From contig NZ_CP144918.1 in the NCBI RefSeq assembly GCF_036700095.1, positions 497,001 through 561,000 on the forward strand: a DNA stretch of 64,000 bases, read 5' to 3'. This stretch comes from Pelagerythrobacter marensis (GTDB lineage: Bacteria > Pseudomonadota > Alphaproteobacteria > Sphingomonadales > Sphingomonadaceae). The translations under genes and the position numbers were made by a program. Positions 17,757 to 27,546 of this stretch are shown in pieces (within the stretch, counting starts at the first letter, position 1; each line of letters starts with the position of its first letter). Below the pieces are notes generated by a model. It saw nothing but the letters and a program-made list of their open reading frames with translations. It had not been told where the DNA came from and did no database searches.

Positions 17757-19343
17757 ATGATGGAATTCGACGTGATCGTCATCGGGGGCGGCAGCGCGGG
17801 AAGCGCGGTCGCCGGCCGGCTGGCGGAAGACGGCCGCCGCAGGGTCTGCCTGCTCGAAGCCGGAGGGGCCAACGACAATTTCCTGGTCAAGACGCCGGGA
17901 ATGATGCCCTTCCTGCCCAAGGCGGCGAACTACCGTTACGACACCGTGCCGCAGAAGGGGCTGAACGGGCGCACCGGATACCAGCCCCGCGGCCGGGGCC
18001 TTGGCGGATCGAGCGCGATCAACGCGATGATCTATATCCGGGGCCATCGGTGGGACTACGACAACTGGGCCGCGCTCGGCTGCACCGGATGGAGCTACGA
18101 CGATGTCCTGCCCTATTTCAAACGCGCCGAGGCCAACGTGCGCGGGGCGGACGATTTCCACGGCGACGCGGGGCCGCTGCACGTATCCGACCAAAAATGG
18201 GCCAACCCGGGCAGCCTCGCCTTCGTCGAAAGCGCGGCAGCGCTGCAATTGCCGCGCAACGACGATTTCAACGGCGCCCGCCAGGAAGGCTTCGGCCTTT
18301 ACCAGGTCACCCAGAAGGGGGGCGAGCGCTGGTCGGCCGCGCGCGCCTATGTCGAGCCGCTGCGCGAGCGCGACAACCTGGCGATCCTGACCGGCACGCT
18401 GGTCGAACGGCTGACGATCGAGGGAGGCCGGGTCACCGGCGTCGCCATCCGCCGCGGGTCGCGCCGCGAGACGGTGCGGGCACGCGGGGGCGTGGTTCTT
18501 TCGGCCGGGGCGTTCAACAGTCCGCAGATCCTGATGCTGTCGGGGATCGGCCCCGCGGCCCATTTGCGCGAACACGGCATCGAACCCGTGGTGGACCGGC
18601 CCGCGGTCGGCAGCGACCTGCAGGATCACATCGATTACGTATCGAGCTGGGAGACGGAAAGCCGCGACTTCATCGGTGACAGCCTGGCCGGGACCTGGCG
18701 CATGTTGAAGGCGATCGCCGAACACCGCAGGCGGCGCACCGGCGCGATGACGACCCCCTATGCCGAAGCCGGCGGCTTCTGGCGGGTCATGCCCGATGCG
18801 CCCGCGCCCGACGTGCAGTGGCACTTCGTGCCCGCCATGCTGGAGGATCACGGGCGGACCAAAGTGAAAGGCCACGGCTTCTCGCTCCACGCCTGCGTCC
18901 TGCGGCCCGAAAGCCGCGGCACGGTGCGCCTGGCTTCGGCAGACGCGGCCGACGCGCCCTTGATCGATCCCAACTTCCTCGACCGCGAGAGCGACCTGGC
19001 GACCCTGCGCGCAGGCGTGCGACTGTCGCACCGGATCGTCGATGCCCCGCCGATGCGCGATTACCGGCCGAAAGACCGCTATCCGATCGACCTTGCCGAC
19101 GACGAGGCGCTCGACGCGCTGATCCGCAACCGCGCGGATACCGTCTATCACCCGGTCGGCACCTGCCGCATGGGAAGCGACGGCGATGCCGTGGTCGATC
19201 CCGCGCTGAAAGCGAACGGAATCGACGGTCTGTGGGTGGCGGACGCTTCGATCATGCCGCGCATCGTCAGCGGCAATACCAATGCCCCCAGCATCATGAT
19301 CGGCGAACGCTGCGCCGATTTCGTGAAGCGCGCGCTGCGATAG
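17757..19343 (+). CDS. GMC family FAD-dependent oxidoreductase (choline dehydrogenase-like)
   Basis: A 528-residue flavoprotein alcohol oxidoreductase. The FAD dinucleotide fold GGGSAGSAVAGRLAE is at about 10-24, the GMC signature 1 region reads GRGLGGSSAINAMIYIRG, signature 2 is GAFNSPQILMLSGIGP, and the C-terminus holds the catalytic-histidine region VYHPVGTCRMG and GNTNAPSIMIGERCADF. Length and motifs fit BetA/alkJ-type enzymes; the alcohol substrate cannot be told. Two adjacent ATGs (17757, 17760) follow a GAGGAGAGG ribosome site. Cytoplasmic or membrane-associated. Confidence 0.92.
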   Translation: MMEFDVIVIGGGSAGSAVAGRLAEDGRRRVCLLEAGGANDNFLVKTPGMMPFLPKAANYRYDTVPQKGLNGRTGYQPRGRGLGGSSAINAMIYIRGHRWDYDNWAALGCTGWSYDDVLPYFKRAEANVRGADDFHGDAGPLHVSDQKWANPGSLAFVESAAALQLPRNDDFNGARQEGFGLYQVTQKGGERWSAARAYVEPLRERDNLAILTGTLVERLTIEGGRVTGVAIRRGSRRETVRARGGVVLSAGAFNSPQILMLSGIGPAAHLREHGIEPVVDRPAVGSDLQDHIDYVSSWETESRDFIGDSLAGTWRMLKAIAEHRRRRTGAMTTPYAEAGGFWRVMPDAPAPDVQWHFVPAMLEDHGRTKVKGHGFSLHACVLRPESRGTVRLASADAADAPLIDPNFLDRESDLATLRAGVRLSHRIVDAPPMRDYRPKDRYPIDLADDEALDALIRNRADTVYHPVGTCRMGSDGDAVVDPALKANGIDGLWVADASIMPRIVSGNTNAPSIMIGERCADFVKRALR

Positions 19344-19421
19344 GCCGCTGCGGGCGCCCGGCTCGAGGAGCCGACCGGTCGACCGCAGACCGAAGGGGCG
19401 AGGATAGCCAAGGCCAGGCAC

Positions 19422-19453
19422 AAAAAACGGGCCGGAGCGGCTGGCTCCGGCCC
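19422..19453 (-). terminator. Rho-independent terminator of glnK-amtB
   Basis: A 10-bp GC-rich perfect stem (19429-19438 with 19444-19453), a five-base loop, and on the minus strand a following run of six T at 19422-19427. It lies about 90 bases after the amtB stop. Confidence 0.85.
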
Positions 19454-19542
19454 ATAAAGGCGGTGTTCGCAGGAGGAACATCGCTTGGCGGGCCGGAAGG
19501 TGGAGAGGAGAAAACCCCGCCGGCCCGCCAATTTCGTGAACG

Positions 19543-20880
19543 TCAGTTGTAGGCGCGCTCTCCGTGTTCGGAGATGTCGAGCCCGTCGACTTCGGCTTCT
19601 TCGGAGACCCTGAGGCCGATCAACGCCTTGACGATCAGGCCGGCGATCAGCGTGCCCAGCGCCGCCCAGGCGATCGTGACGACGACGCTGAAGGTCTGGA
19701 TGCCGAGTTGCGCGCCCAGCGCGGTCGAGCCGTCGCCCGGGCCGCCCAGGAAGGGCTGATAGACAATCGCCGTACCGATCGCGCCGACGATGCCGCCCAC
19801 GCCGTGAATGCCGAAGGCATCGAGCGAATCGTCGTATCCGAACTTCGCCTTCGCCTTGGCCACGGCGAGATAGCAGACGACCGAGGAGACGATGCCGAGC
19901 AGGATCGCGCCGAACGGGCCGGAATTGCCGGCAGCCGGGGTCACCGCGACAAGACCGGCGATCACGCCCGAACAGAAGCCGAGCGCCGAACCCTTGTGGC
20001 CCGCAAGCCGCTCGACCACCATCCAGGTCAGCGCTGCGGCGGCGGTGGCGACGAAAGTGTTGATCATCGCCAGCCCGGCGAAGCCGTCGGCTTCGAGCGC
20101 GGAACCGGCGTTGAACCCGAACCAGCCGACCCACAGCAGGCCGGTGCCGACCATCGTCAGCGTCATCGAATGCGGCGGCATGGGCTCTGCCGGATAGCCG
20201 CGACGCTTGCCGAGCAGGTAAGCGAGCACGAGGCCCGAGATGCCGGCATTGATGTGGACCACGGTGCCCCCGGCGAAATCGAGCGCGCCGTCTTCGAACA
20301 GGAGCCCGCCGCCGGCCCAGACCATGTGGGCGATCGGGAAATAGACGATCGTCAGCCAGATCGGCACGAACGCCATCAGCGCGGAGAACTTCATCCGTTC
20401 CGCCGTGGCGCCGAGGATCAGCGCCGCGGTGATCGCGGCGAACGTCATCTGGAAACTGATGAAGACGTACTTGCTGATCACTTCGTCGGTGAACGTCGCG
20501 GCCGTGCTGGCGGCATCGGTTCCGGCGAGGAAATAGCTGCCCCCGCTGATGAACAGGCCCAGCGTCCCCTCGTAAGTCGTATCGCCGAACGCGAGCGAAT
20601 AGCCCCACATGACCCAGATCAGCATCGCCAGCGCAGCGGTGGCGCCCACCTGGGTCATCGTCGAAAGCATGTTCTTCTGGCGCGTCAGGCCGCCGTAGAA
20701 CAGCGCCAGACCGGGCAGGATCATCATCAGGACGAGGACCGTCGCGGTCATCATCCAGGCATTGTTGCCCGGGTTGGGCACGGCGGCGGCGGCTTCGGCC
20801 GCCTCCTGCGCGAAAGCCGGCGCGGCGGCGAACAGCGCGGCGCCGACCGCACCCGCACGGCAAAGCGTTTTGCGGATCAT
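19543..20880 (-). CDS. amtB: Ammonium transporter
   Basis: A 445-residue Amt-family channel with a cleavable N-terminal signal (about 1-24, ending AFA) followed by about 11 membrane helices. Conserved pieces include the Phe-gate/His region FGFNAG, the DFAGGTVVHINAG signature and the C-terminal FGIHGVGGIVGAIGT. It conducts ammonium into the cytoplasm and is blocked by GlnK. The start at 20880 has a GAGGGA site 8 bases upstream; an ATG five codons earlier (20895) is the alternative. It is co-transcribed with glnK, 29 bases away, from the sigma-54 promoter. Confidence 0.95.
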   Translation of the reverse strand: MIRKTLCRAGAVGAALFAAAPAFAQEAAEAAAAVPNPGNNAWMMTATVLVLMMILPGLALFYGGLTRQKNMLSTMTQVGATAALAMLIWVMWGYSLAFGDTTYEGTLGLFISGGSYFLAGTDAASTAATFTDEVISKYVFISFQMTFAAITAALILGATAERMKFSALMAFVPIWLTIVYFPIAHMVWAGGGLLFEDGALDFAGGTVVHINAGISGLVLAYLLGKRRGYPAEPMPPHSMTLTMVGTGLLWVGWFGFNAGSALEADGFAGLAMINTFVATAAAALTWMVVERLAGHKGSALGFCSGVIAGLVAVTPAAGNSGPFGAILLGIVSSVVCYLAVAKAKAKFGYDDSLDAFGIHGVGGIVGAIGTAIVYQPFLGGPGDGSTALGAQLGIQTFSVVVTIAWAALGTLIAGLIVKALIGLRVSEEAEVDGLDISEHGERAYN

Positions 20881-20909
20881 TGTCTGGTCCCTCATCTCTT
20901 GTCCCGCGC

Positions 20910-21248
20910 TCACAGCGCAGTGTCCCCCGTCTCGCCGGTGCGGATGCGCGTCGCCTCGGCGAGATCGAAAACGAAGACCTTGCCATCGCCGATGCTTTCG
21001 GTGCTGGCGGTCTGCGTAATCGTTTCGACCACTTGCGGCGCCAGGTCGTCGCTGGTGGCGATTTCCAGCTTCACCTTGGGCAGCATGTTGGTGGAGTACT
21101 CGGCACCGCGATAGATCTCGGTCTGCCCTTTCTGCCGCCCGAATCCCTTGACTTCCGAAACGGTCATCCCGGCCACGCCGACACCCGCCAGCGCCTCGCG
21201 CACCTCGTCGAGCTTGAACGGTTTGATGATGGCGATGATGAATTTCAT
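20910..21248 (-). CDS. glnK: PII nitrogen regulatory protein
   Basis: A 112-residue PII signal-transduction protein. The T-loop contains the uridylylation tyrosine Y51 (EIYRGAEYS), and the C-terminal signature GDGKVFVFDLAEATRIRTGETG is present. It senses ATP/ADP and 2-oxoglutarate and binds AmtB to block ammonium uptake when nitrogen is plentiful. Pairing with amtB marks it as GlnK-type rather than GlnB. The start at 21248 follows a GGGGGAT site; the longer frame to 21299 would begin in the promoter. Confidence 0.96.
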   Translation of the reverse strand: MKFIIAIIKPFKLDEVREALAGVGVAGMTVSEVKGFGRQKGQTEIYRGAEYSTNMLPKVKLEIATSDDLAPQVVETITQTASTESIGDGKVFVFDLAEATRIRTGETGDTAL

Positions 21249-21294
21249 CGATCCCCCCTGGTTCGTCGCCGGAACCCCCCGGCCTCGCAAAGTC

Positions 21295-21310
21295 TGCAAG
21301 GGTCGTGCCA
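21295..21310 (-). promoter_or_regulatory. Sigma-54 (RpoN) promoter of glnK-amtB
   Basis: On the minus strand the sequence TGGCACGACCCTTGCA is an exact match to the -24/-12 consensus TGGCACG-N4-TTGCA. It sits 47 bases upstream of the glnK ATG and predicts transcription start near 21284. I see no convincing NtrC box in the 80 bases upstream. Confidence 0.88.
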
Positions 21311-21397
21311 GAAGAGAAATTTCCTGTCTTTCCAGGACCGGGCAGCGGCAGGCCGTTTCCCGGACAGCGAATATGATGATTGTTTGTTAGGCAGTGC

Positions 21398-22099
21398 CTA
21401 TTTTTCAGGCATCTCCAGTCGCGCCCAGACCGGCAGATGGTCGGAGGCCTGGGCAGCCAGCCTGCTATGGTGCACGCCTTCCTCACGCGCGGACCAGTGG
21501 TGCGATGCGACGATCCGGTCGAAACGCGCCACCGGGCGGCGGCTGGGGAAGCTGCGCCCCGGATCGAGCACCTGCCATCCCGCCCCGAACTCGCGCATTG
21601 CCCCGGTGCGCGTGCCCCACTGGTTGAAATCGCCCATCAGGACTGCCGGGCAGGCGGGTTCGCATTGCGCATCGTGCGTCAGGATCGCCTTGACCTGATC
21701 GCGCCGCCGCAGGCCCGACAGGTCGAGATGCGTGCCGATCACCCGCACCCTGCGCCCGTGGCAGTCGAGGTCGGCCCGCACCGCCCCGCGCGGTTCGAGC
21801 GTCGGCAGATCGAGCGGCTCGGCCTCCAGCACGTCGTAGCCGCGCCGCACGAGGATGGCGTTGCCGTGCCAGCCCAGGCTGCGCGGTCGCCGCGCAAGCG
21901 CCACCGGCTTCCACGGCGTATCGTCGAGCGCCGCGCGCGACAGCACGCTCGCGCGCTCGCCGATCCGCCGGTCGACTTCCTGCAAGGCGACGATATCCGC
22001 GTCGATCTCGCGCAGCACCGCGATGATCCGGTCGGGATCGCGCCGCCGGTCGAGCCCGACCGCCTTGTGGATATTGTAGCTCGCGAAAGTCAGCTGCAC
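21398..22099 (-). CDS. Endonuclease/exonuclease/phosphatase family protein
   Basis: A 233-residue DNase I-like (EEP) hydrolase. The metal and catalytic motifs are in order: SYNIHKAVG at the N-terminus, LQEVD, GTHLDLSG, MGDFNQWG and SDHLPVWA at the C-terminus. Relatives hydrolyse phosphodiesters in nucleic acids or lipids; the substrate is not clear. The start is taken as the GTG at 22099 because the first beta strand begins at once; no in-frame ATG fits. It follows the PNPOx-like gene by 17 bases, so the two are probably one transcript. Confidence 0.84.
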   Translation of the reverse strand: MQLTFASYNIHKAVGLDRRRDPDRIIAVLREIDADIVALQEVDRRIGERASVLSRAALDDTPWKPVALARRPRSLGWHGNAILVRRGYDVLEAEPLDLPTLEPRGAVRADLDCHGRRVRVIGTHLDLSGLRRRDQVKAILTHDAQCEPACPAVLMGDFNQWGTRTGAMREFGAGWQVLDPGRSFPSRRPVARFDRIVASHHWSAREEGVHHSRLAAQASDHLPVWARLEMPEK

Positions 22100-22116
22100 G
22101 CGGGGGCGACCGATCC

Positions 22117-22707
22117 TCAGGCCCGGTCGGTGCCGGGCTCGCCCGCGATGTAGCGGTCGGTCGGCCGCGTCGGCAGGCCGTCGATGCTGCGCGTGCGGCG
22201 GCCGGTCTTCTCCGCCCATGTCCGCGGATCGGCCTGGGCGTGATATTTGATCAGCGTCGGGCGCGGCTTTTCGAATGCCATCAGCGGCACGCCCCAGCCG
22301 CAGCTCGTCTGCACGCTTTCGACCGCGATGTCGAAGATCTGGCGCGTGCCCGGCATCAGCGTGAAGCGGGCGGCCAGTTCGTCCCACTCGGGATCGGCGG
22401 GCAGCACCGGGCGGCCGCGGCCATAGATGCGCAGGATCAGCGCAGGCTGCTCGAAATTGCAGAACATGACCGTGATCCGCCCTCCCTTGCCGTTATCGTC
22501 GGCCAGCAGGTGCGCATTGGTCTCGTTGCCCGAACCGCCCAGGTCGAGATAGCCGACCCGGTCGGGCGAAAGCACGCGAAACGAATCGAGCCCCTTGGGG
22601 CTGAGGTTGATCCGTGCCCCCTCCGCCGCAGTGGCGACGAAGAACACCGGCTGCTTCGCGATCATCGCGATATGGGCATCGGTGAGCGTTTCGGTGAAGT
22701 CGGCCAT
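22117..22707 (-). CDS. Pyridoxamine 5'-phosphate oxidase-like FMN-binding protein
   Basis: A 196-residue protein with a split-barrel PNPOx-like fold. Visible conserved parts are FFVATAAEGARINLSPKG, a GYLDLGGSGNETNAHL strand-loop and RITVMFCNFEQPALILRIYG. Family members bind FMN or related flavins and reduce or oxidise diverse substrates; this one is not the vitamin B6 enzyme PdxH, whose C-terminal motif is lacking. Followed by the EEP-family gene. Confidence 0.85.
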   Translation of the reverse strand: MADFTETLTDAHIAMIAKQPVFFVATAAEGARINLSPKGLDSFRVLSPDRVGYLDLGGSGNETNAHLLADDNGKGGRITVMFCNFEQPALILRIYGRGRPVLPADPEWDELAARFTLMPGTRQIFDIAVESVQTSCGWGVPLMAFEKPRPTLIKYHAQADPRTWAEKTGRRTRSIDGLPTRPTDRYIAGEPGTDRA

Positions 22708-22810
22708 GTGGGCGATCTATCGCACCTTCCCTGTGCCGTCACCCCTGCACCGCCCGTCAGGGGCTGGCGTCGTCTTCATCGACACGGCACCGGCCTTGCA
22801 GACGACGAAT

Positions 22811-24331
22811 CTAGCGTTCCTTGGTCGCCGAAAACGTCAGTTCCGGGTTCTTTTCCTGCTGATAGTTCACGTCCCACGCGCTCTTCGCCATGAACACAAG
22901 ATCGCCGTCGCGGTCGCGGGCAAGGTTCGCACGATTGAAGCTTTCGAACTCGTCCATCGCTTTCGCGTCGCCGGCCAGCCAGCGCGCGGTCGCGAAGGGC
23001 GAGGGTTCCAGCACCGCCTCGACCTTGTATTCCGCCTCCAGCCGCGAAACGAGCACGTCGAGCTGCAATTGCCCGACCACGCCGACGATCCACTGCCCGC
23101 CGATTTCGGGATAGAAGACCTGGATCACGCCTTCTTCGCTCAGGTCGTCGAGCGCCTTCCTGAGCTGCTTGGTCTTGGTCGGATCGCGCAGGACCACCCG
23201 GCGCAGGATCTCGGGCGCGAAATTGGGCAGGCCGGTGAAGCGAATCTGATTCTTCTCGCTCAGCGTATCGCCCACGCGCAGCGTGCCGTGGTTGGGAATG
23301 CCGATGATGTCGCCGGCCTGCGCGGTATCGGCCAGCTCGCGGTCCTGCGCCATGAACAGGATCGGGGAATGGATCGCGATCGGCTTGCCCAGGCCGCTGG
23401 GCGTCAGCTTCATCCCCCGTTTGAAGGTGCCCGAAACCTGGCGCATGAAGGCGATGCGGTCGCGGTGGTTCGGGTCCATATTGGCCTGGACCTTGAAGAT
23501 GAAGCCGGTGACCTCGTCGCGGTCGGGCGTGACCTGCTCCTCGCCTGCCGGCTGCGGACGCGGCGGCGGTGCCCAGCGGGCGATCGCCGCGATCAGTTCC
23601 TCGACCCCGAAGTTCTTGAGCGCCGAGCCGAAGAACACCGGCGTCAGGTCGCCGTTGCGATAGGCCTCCAGGTCGAATTCGGGATAGCCGATCCGGGTCA
23701 GCTCGATTTCCTCCGCCAGGTCTTCGGGCAGGTCGCCCGGCGCATCGCGCTTGCCGCGGTACTCGCGGCTGTCGCCTTCGGGGCGGGCCACCGTTCCGCT
23801 CGCGAAATCGAGCACGCCGGTGAACAGGCCGCCCATGCCCAGCGGCGCGCTCTGCGGCGAAACGTCGAGCGCGAGGGCATCGGCGACTTCGTCCAGCGTC
23901 TCGAAGATGGGGCGCCCCTCGCGGTCGACCTTGTTGACGAAAGTGATGATCGGGACCGAACGCAGGCGGCAGACTTCGAACAGCTTGCGCGTCTGCGGCT
24001 CGATACCCTTGGCGGCGTCGATCACCATGATCGCCGAATCGACCGCGGTCAGCGTGCGATAGGTGTCTTCGGAGAAATCCTCGTGCCCCGGCGTGTCGAG
24101 CAGGTTGAAGGTGATCCCGTCCTTCTCGAACGTCATCACGCTCGACGTGACCGAGATGCCGCGCTGCTGCTCGATCTTCATCCAGTCCGATCGCGCGCGC
24201 CGGGCCGCGCCCCGCGCCTTCACCTCGCCGGCAAGGTGGATCGCCCCGCCTTGCAGCAGGAGCTTCTCGGTCAGCGTGGTCTTGCCCGCGTCGGGGTGCG
24301 AAATGATCGCGAACGTACGGCGATTGGACAT
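22811..24331 (-). CDS. prfC: Peptide chain release factor 3
   Basis: A 506-residue translational GTPase that recycles RF1/RF2 after termination. The G1 motif is SHPDAGKTT (11-19), G2/G3 include QQRGISVTSSV and LLDTPGHEDF, and G4 is VNKVDRE. The downstream RF3-specific domain 3 is intact to the C-terminus. It can be told from EF-G by its length and the GISVTSSV switch I sequence. Single gene on the minus strand, 75 bases after the SDR gene. Confidence 0.96.
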   Translation of the reverse strand: MSNRRTFAIISHPDAGKTTLTEKLLLQGGAIHLAGEVKARGAARRARSDWMKIEQQRGISVTSSVMTFEKDGITFNLLDTPGHEDFSEDTYRTLTAVDSAIMVIDAAKGIEPQTRKLFEVCRLRSVPIITFVNKVDREGRPIFETLDEVADALALDVSPQSAPLGMGGLFTGVLDFASGTVARPEGDSREYRGKRDAPGDLPEDLAEEIELTRIGYPEFDLEAYRNGDLTPVFFGSALKNFGVEELIAAIARWAPPPRPQPAGEEQVTPDRDEVTGFIFKVQANMDPNHRDRIAFMRQVSGTFKRGMKLTPSGLGKPIAIHSPILFMAQDRELADTAQAGDIIGIPNHGTLRVGDTLSEKNQIRFTGLPNFAPEILRRVVLRDPTKTKQLRKALDDLSEEGVIQVFYPEIGGQWIVGVVGQLQLDVLVSRLEAEYKVEAVLEPSPFATARWLAGDAKAMDEFESFNRANLARDRDGDLVFMAKSAWDVNYQQEKNPELTFSATKER

Positions 24332-24406
24332 GGCCGGCGCGCCTAGCCGCAGCGCGCTCTTTCGTCCACCGAAGATGCGCCCGGGGCCGCCGCGCGCTGG
24401 CCGGGA

Positions 24407-25159
24407 TCAGCCCTCGCGCGCGACCTGGAAGCCGGCGTAGCTCTGGCTCACGGGCATCAGCTCGAGCGTGTTGATGTTGAGGTGCGGCGGAAGCTCCGCC
24501 ACCCAGCGCACCGTTTCGGCGATGTCGCCCGCCGTCATCGGCTGCGCGCCGCCGTAGAGCCGTTCGTGCGCTTCCCGGTTCCCGCCGGTGCGCACCAGCG
24601 TGAACTCGGTCTCGACCATTCCCGGCTCGATCGAGGTCACTCGCACGCCGGTTCCGTGGAGGTCGCTGCGCAGGCCCAGCGTGAACTGGCGCACGAACGC
24701 CTTGGTCCCGCCGTAGACGTTGCCGCCGGGGTAGGGATAAGTCGCCGCGACCGAGGCGATGTTGATCACCGCCCCCTTGCGCTCGACCAAGCCCGGCAGG
24801 AGCTTGTGCGTCAGCGAAACCAGCGCGGTCACATTGGTTTCGATCATCGTTTTCCAGTCGTCCAGGTTCGCTTCCTGCGCCGGCGCGGTGCCCAGCGCCA
24901 GCCCGGCGTTGTTGACCAGCAGATCGATCCTCGCGAACGCCTGGGGCAGGTTGTCGAGCGCCGCGTCGCGCGCGGCCGTATCGCGCACGTCGAAAACCGC
25001 GGCGTGAACATTGTCGGCGCCGAGATCGGCCACCAGCGCTTCCAGCCGCTCCGCGCGCCGCCCGGTGGCGATGCAGCGCCAGCCGCTGGCGACGAGGTTG
25101 CGCACGCAAGCCTCGCCGATGCCGGCGGTTGCCCCCGTGACGAGTGCCGTTCTGCTCAT
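24407..25159 (-). CDS. SDR family NAD(P)-dependent oxidoreductase (YdfG-like)
   Basis: A 250-residue classical short-chain dehydrogenase. It has the cofactor motif TGATAGIG (8-15), NNAG (83-86), the catalytic S136, Y149 and K153 (YxxxK), and PGMVETEF after the active site. R34-R35 after the second strand suggests a preference for NADP. Closest in feel to YdfG-type 3-hydroxy acid/serine dehydrogenases. The ATG overlaps the pheT stop (ATGA), so it is coupled to pheST although functionally unrelated. Confidence 0.9.
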   Translation of the reverse strand: MSRTALVTGATAGIGEACVRNLVASGWRCIATGRRAERLEALVADLGADNVHAAVFDVRDTAARDAALDNLPQAFARIDLLVNNAGLALGTAPAQEANLDDWKTMIETNVTALVSLTHKLLPGLVERKGAVINIASVAATYPYPGGNVYGGTKAFVRQFTLGLRSDLHGTGVRVTSIEPGMVETEFTLVRTGGNREAHERLYGGAQPMTAGDIAETVRWVAELPPHLNINTLELMPVSQSYAGFQVAREG

Positions 25160-27546
25160 GCTCTCAACTCCGCTCCCAGTTTTCCCGCTGAAGCGACGAT
25201 CCTGTCGGATATGGCCTTGATCTCGGTGTCGGTGAAGCTCTTGTCTCCCGGCTGGAGGACGACTTCCACCGCCACCGACTTGCGCCCTTCGTCGACGCCC
25301 TGGCCGGTGAAGACGTCGAACACCCGCGCATCGACGATCGCGGCCTTGTCCGCCCCGCGCACGGCGCGCACCAGATCGCCGGCGGCAAGATCTGCCGGGA
25401 CGAGGAAGGCGAAATCGCGCGTCACCGGCTGCAGCGCCGGCGGGGCATAGGCCGGGCGGGCGAACCCGGCCGAGGCCTTGCGCGCAGGAATCGCGTCGAG
25501 GAACAGTTCCGCCGCGACCACCGGCCCTTCGATGTCGAAAGCCTTCAGCGTGTTCGGGTGCAGCGCGCCGAACCGGGCGAGCACGTTCTTCGGCCCCAGG
25601 CGAAGCGTGGCCGACTGGCCGGGATGGAACTGCGATCCCGCCTCTCCCATGACCATCAGGTTCGCGACCGGCGCCCCGGCCGCTTCGAGCAGGGCCAAAG
25701 CCTCTGCCTTGGCATCGAACGCGTCGAAGCCCTGCGCCTTGCCGCTGGCCCATCCGCGAGCGGCCTTCTCCCCCGCGAGCACAAGCCCGAGCGTCGGCCT
25801 TTCATCGCTCGCGCCCTTCGCGCCGCGGAAATAGCGGCGGCCGATCTCGAACAGACGGCTGCCCGATGCACCGCGATCGGCATTGCGCTTGGCCGCCGCA
25901 ATCAACCCGGGCAGGAGCGAGGGCCGCATGACCTTCATATCCTCGCTGATCGGGTTCTCCAGCACCCACAGCGGCGCGTCGTCGGCGAAATGTTCGGCCT
26001 CGGCAACCGGAAGGAAGGACCAGGTCACCGCCTCGTTCAGACCGCGCGCGGCGGCACTGCGGCGCAGCTTGCGTTCGAGCTGCTGGAGCGGGGTGGCAGT
26101 CGGCCGGGCGACGCCTTCCGCGCTCGGCAGCGCCACGCTCTTCACTTTGTCGAGACCGTGGATCCGCACGACTTCCTCGACCAGATCGGCCGGCCCCTCG
26201 ATATCGTGGCGGCGCGCAGGACATGCGACCTGCCAGTCGTCCCCGACCGAGAAATCGAGCGCGTGCAGGATGCGACGCTGTTCCTCGCTGTCGATTTCGA
26301 CCCCGCCCAGGCGCCGGGTCAGATCGGGATCGAAAGCCACGATCTTCGGCCCGGCAGGCGGCGATCCGGCGCGGACCGCCTCGCTCGGCTCCCCGCCGCA
26401 GGTCTGCACGATGATGTCGGTCAGAATGGCCAGCCCTTCGTCGAGAAAGGCGGGATCGACCCCGCGTTCGAACCGGGTCCGCGCATCGCTCGCAAGGCCC
26501 AGCTTGCGCCCGGTCACCCCGATGCGCTCCGGGTCGAAATAGGCGATTTCGAGCAGGATGTCGGTCGTCCCGGCCGTGACCCCCGAGTGTTCCCCGCCCA
26601 TGATCCCGGCGATGTCGTGAACCCCGGCCTCGTCGGCGATCACGGTCATCGTTTCGTCGAGGGTGTAGGTCTTCTCGTTGAGCGCCAGCACCTGCTCGCC
26701 GGCCCGGGCGCGCCGCGCGACCATCGCTCCGGTCAGCTTGCCGAGGTCGTAGGCGTGCGCCGGACGGCCATAGGCGAGCATGAGGTAATTCGTGGCATCG
26801 ACGATCGCGCCGATCGGCCGCTGGCCCGCGGCGAGCAGGCGGCGCTGCATCCATTCGGGAGAACTGCCGTTGGTTACGCCTCTGATGACACGGCCATGGA
26901 ACGCCGGGCACCCCTCGGGGTCGTCGATGCGGATCTCGATCGGGCAGGCCCCCTTGCCCGCGACGGGACCGGTCGCCGGCATGCGGAACGTGCCAAGGCC
27001 CGCCGCGGCCAGATCGCGGGCGACACCCATAACGCCCATGCAATCGGGCCGGTTGGGGGTGATCGCCACGTCGAACACCGGACTGGCCCCATGATAGGCG
27101 GCGAAATCGGCGCCGACCGGCGCGTCGCCGGGCAGCTCGATGATCCCGCTGTGCTCGTCGCCCAGCTCCAGCTCGCGCACCGAACACATCATGCCGTTCG
27201 ATTCGACGCCGCGGATCGCACTCTTGCGCAGCCGCATCCCGTTGGCCGGGACGACCGCGCCGGGCAGGCCGAGCACGCCCTTCATCCCGGCGCGCGCATT
27301 GGGCGCGCCGCAGACGATCTGTAGCGTTTCGCCCTCCCCTGTCGAGACGGACAGGACCTGGAGCTTGTCCGCATCCGGGTGCGGGGCGGCGTCGAGCACT
27401 TCGGCCACGCGGAAGCCGGCGAGCCTTTCGGCCGGGTCCTCGATCCCCTCGACCTCGTGCCCGATCGCGTTCAGCGCGGCGGCAATCTCGGCCACCGAGG
27501 CATCGGTTTCGAGGAAATCATGCAGCCATTCGAGCGAGAACTTCAT
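25156..27546 (-). CDS. pheT: Phenylalanine-tRNA ligase beta subunit
   Basis: A 796-residue subunit of the alpha2-beta2 synthetase. The start [13 protein letters not shown] and the tRNA-binding EMAP-like domain (about 40-150), B3/B4 editing domain (about 200-400), B5 domain and the C-terminal FDX-ACB anticodon-binding domain (last ~95 residues, [14 protein letters not shown]) are all recognisable. The ATG overlaps the pheS stop (ATGA). Full length for the family. Confidence 0.96.
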   Translation of the reverse strand: MKFSLEWLHDFLETDASVAEIAAALNAIGHEVEGIEDPAERLAGFRVAEVLDAAPHPDADKLQVLSVSTGEGETLQIVCGAPNARAGMKGVLGLPGAVVPANGMRLRKSAIRGVESNGMMCSVRELELGDEHSGIIELPGDAPVGADFAAYHGASPVFDVAITPNRPDCMGVMGVARDLAAAGLGTFRMPATGPVAGKGACPIEIRIDDPEGCPAFHGRVIRGVTNGSSPEWMQRRLLAAGQRPIGAIVDATNYLMLAYGRPAHAYDLGKLTGAMVARRARAGEQVLALNEKTYTLDETMTVIADEAGVHDIAGIMGGEHSGVTAGTTDILLEIAYFDPERIGVTGRKLGLASDARTRFERGVDPAFLDEGLAILTDIIVQTCGGEPSEAVRAGSPPAGPKIVAFDPDLTRRLGGVEIDSEEQRRILHALDFSVGDDWQVACPARRHDIEGPADLVEEVVRIHGLDKVKSVALPSAEGVARPTATPLQQLERKLRRSAAARGLNEAVTWSFLPVAEAEHFADDAPLWVLENPISEDMKVMRPSLLPGLIAAAKRNADRGASGSRLFEIGRRYFRGAKGASDERPTLGLVLAGEKAARGWASGKAQGFDAFDAKAEALALLEAAGAPVANLMVMGEAGSQFHPGQSATLRLGPKNVLARFGALHPNTLKAFDIEGPVVAAELFLDAIPARKASAGFARPAYAPPALQPVTRDFAFLVPADLAAGDLVRAVRGADKAAIVDARVFDVFTGQGVDEGRKSVAVEVVLQPGDKSFTDTEIKAISDRIVASAGKLGAELRA

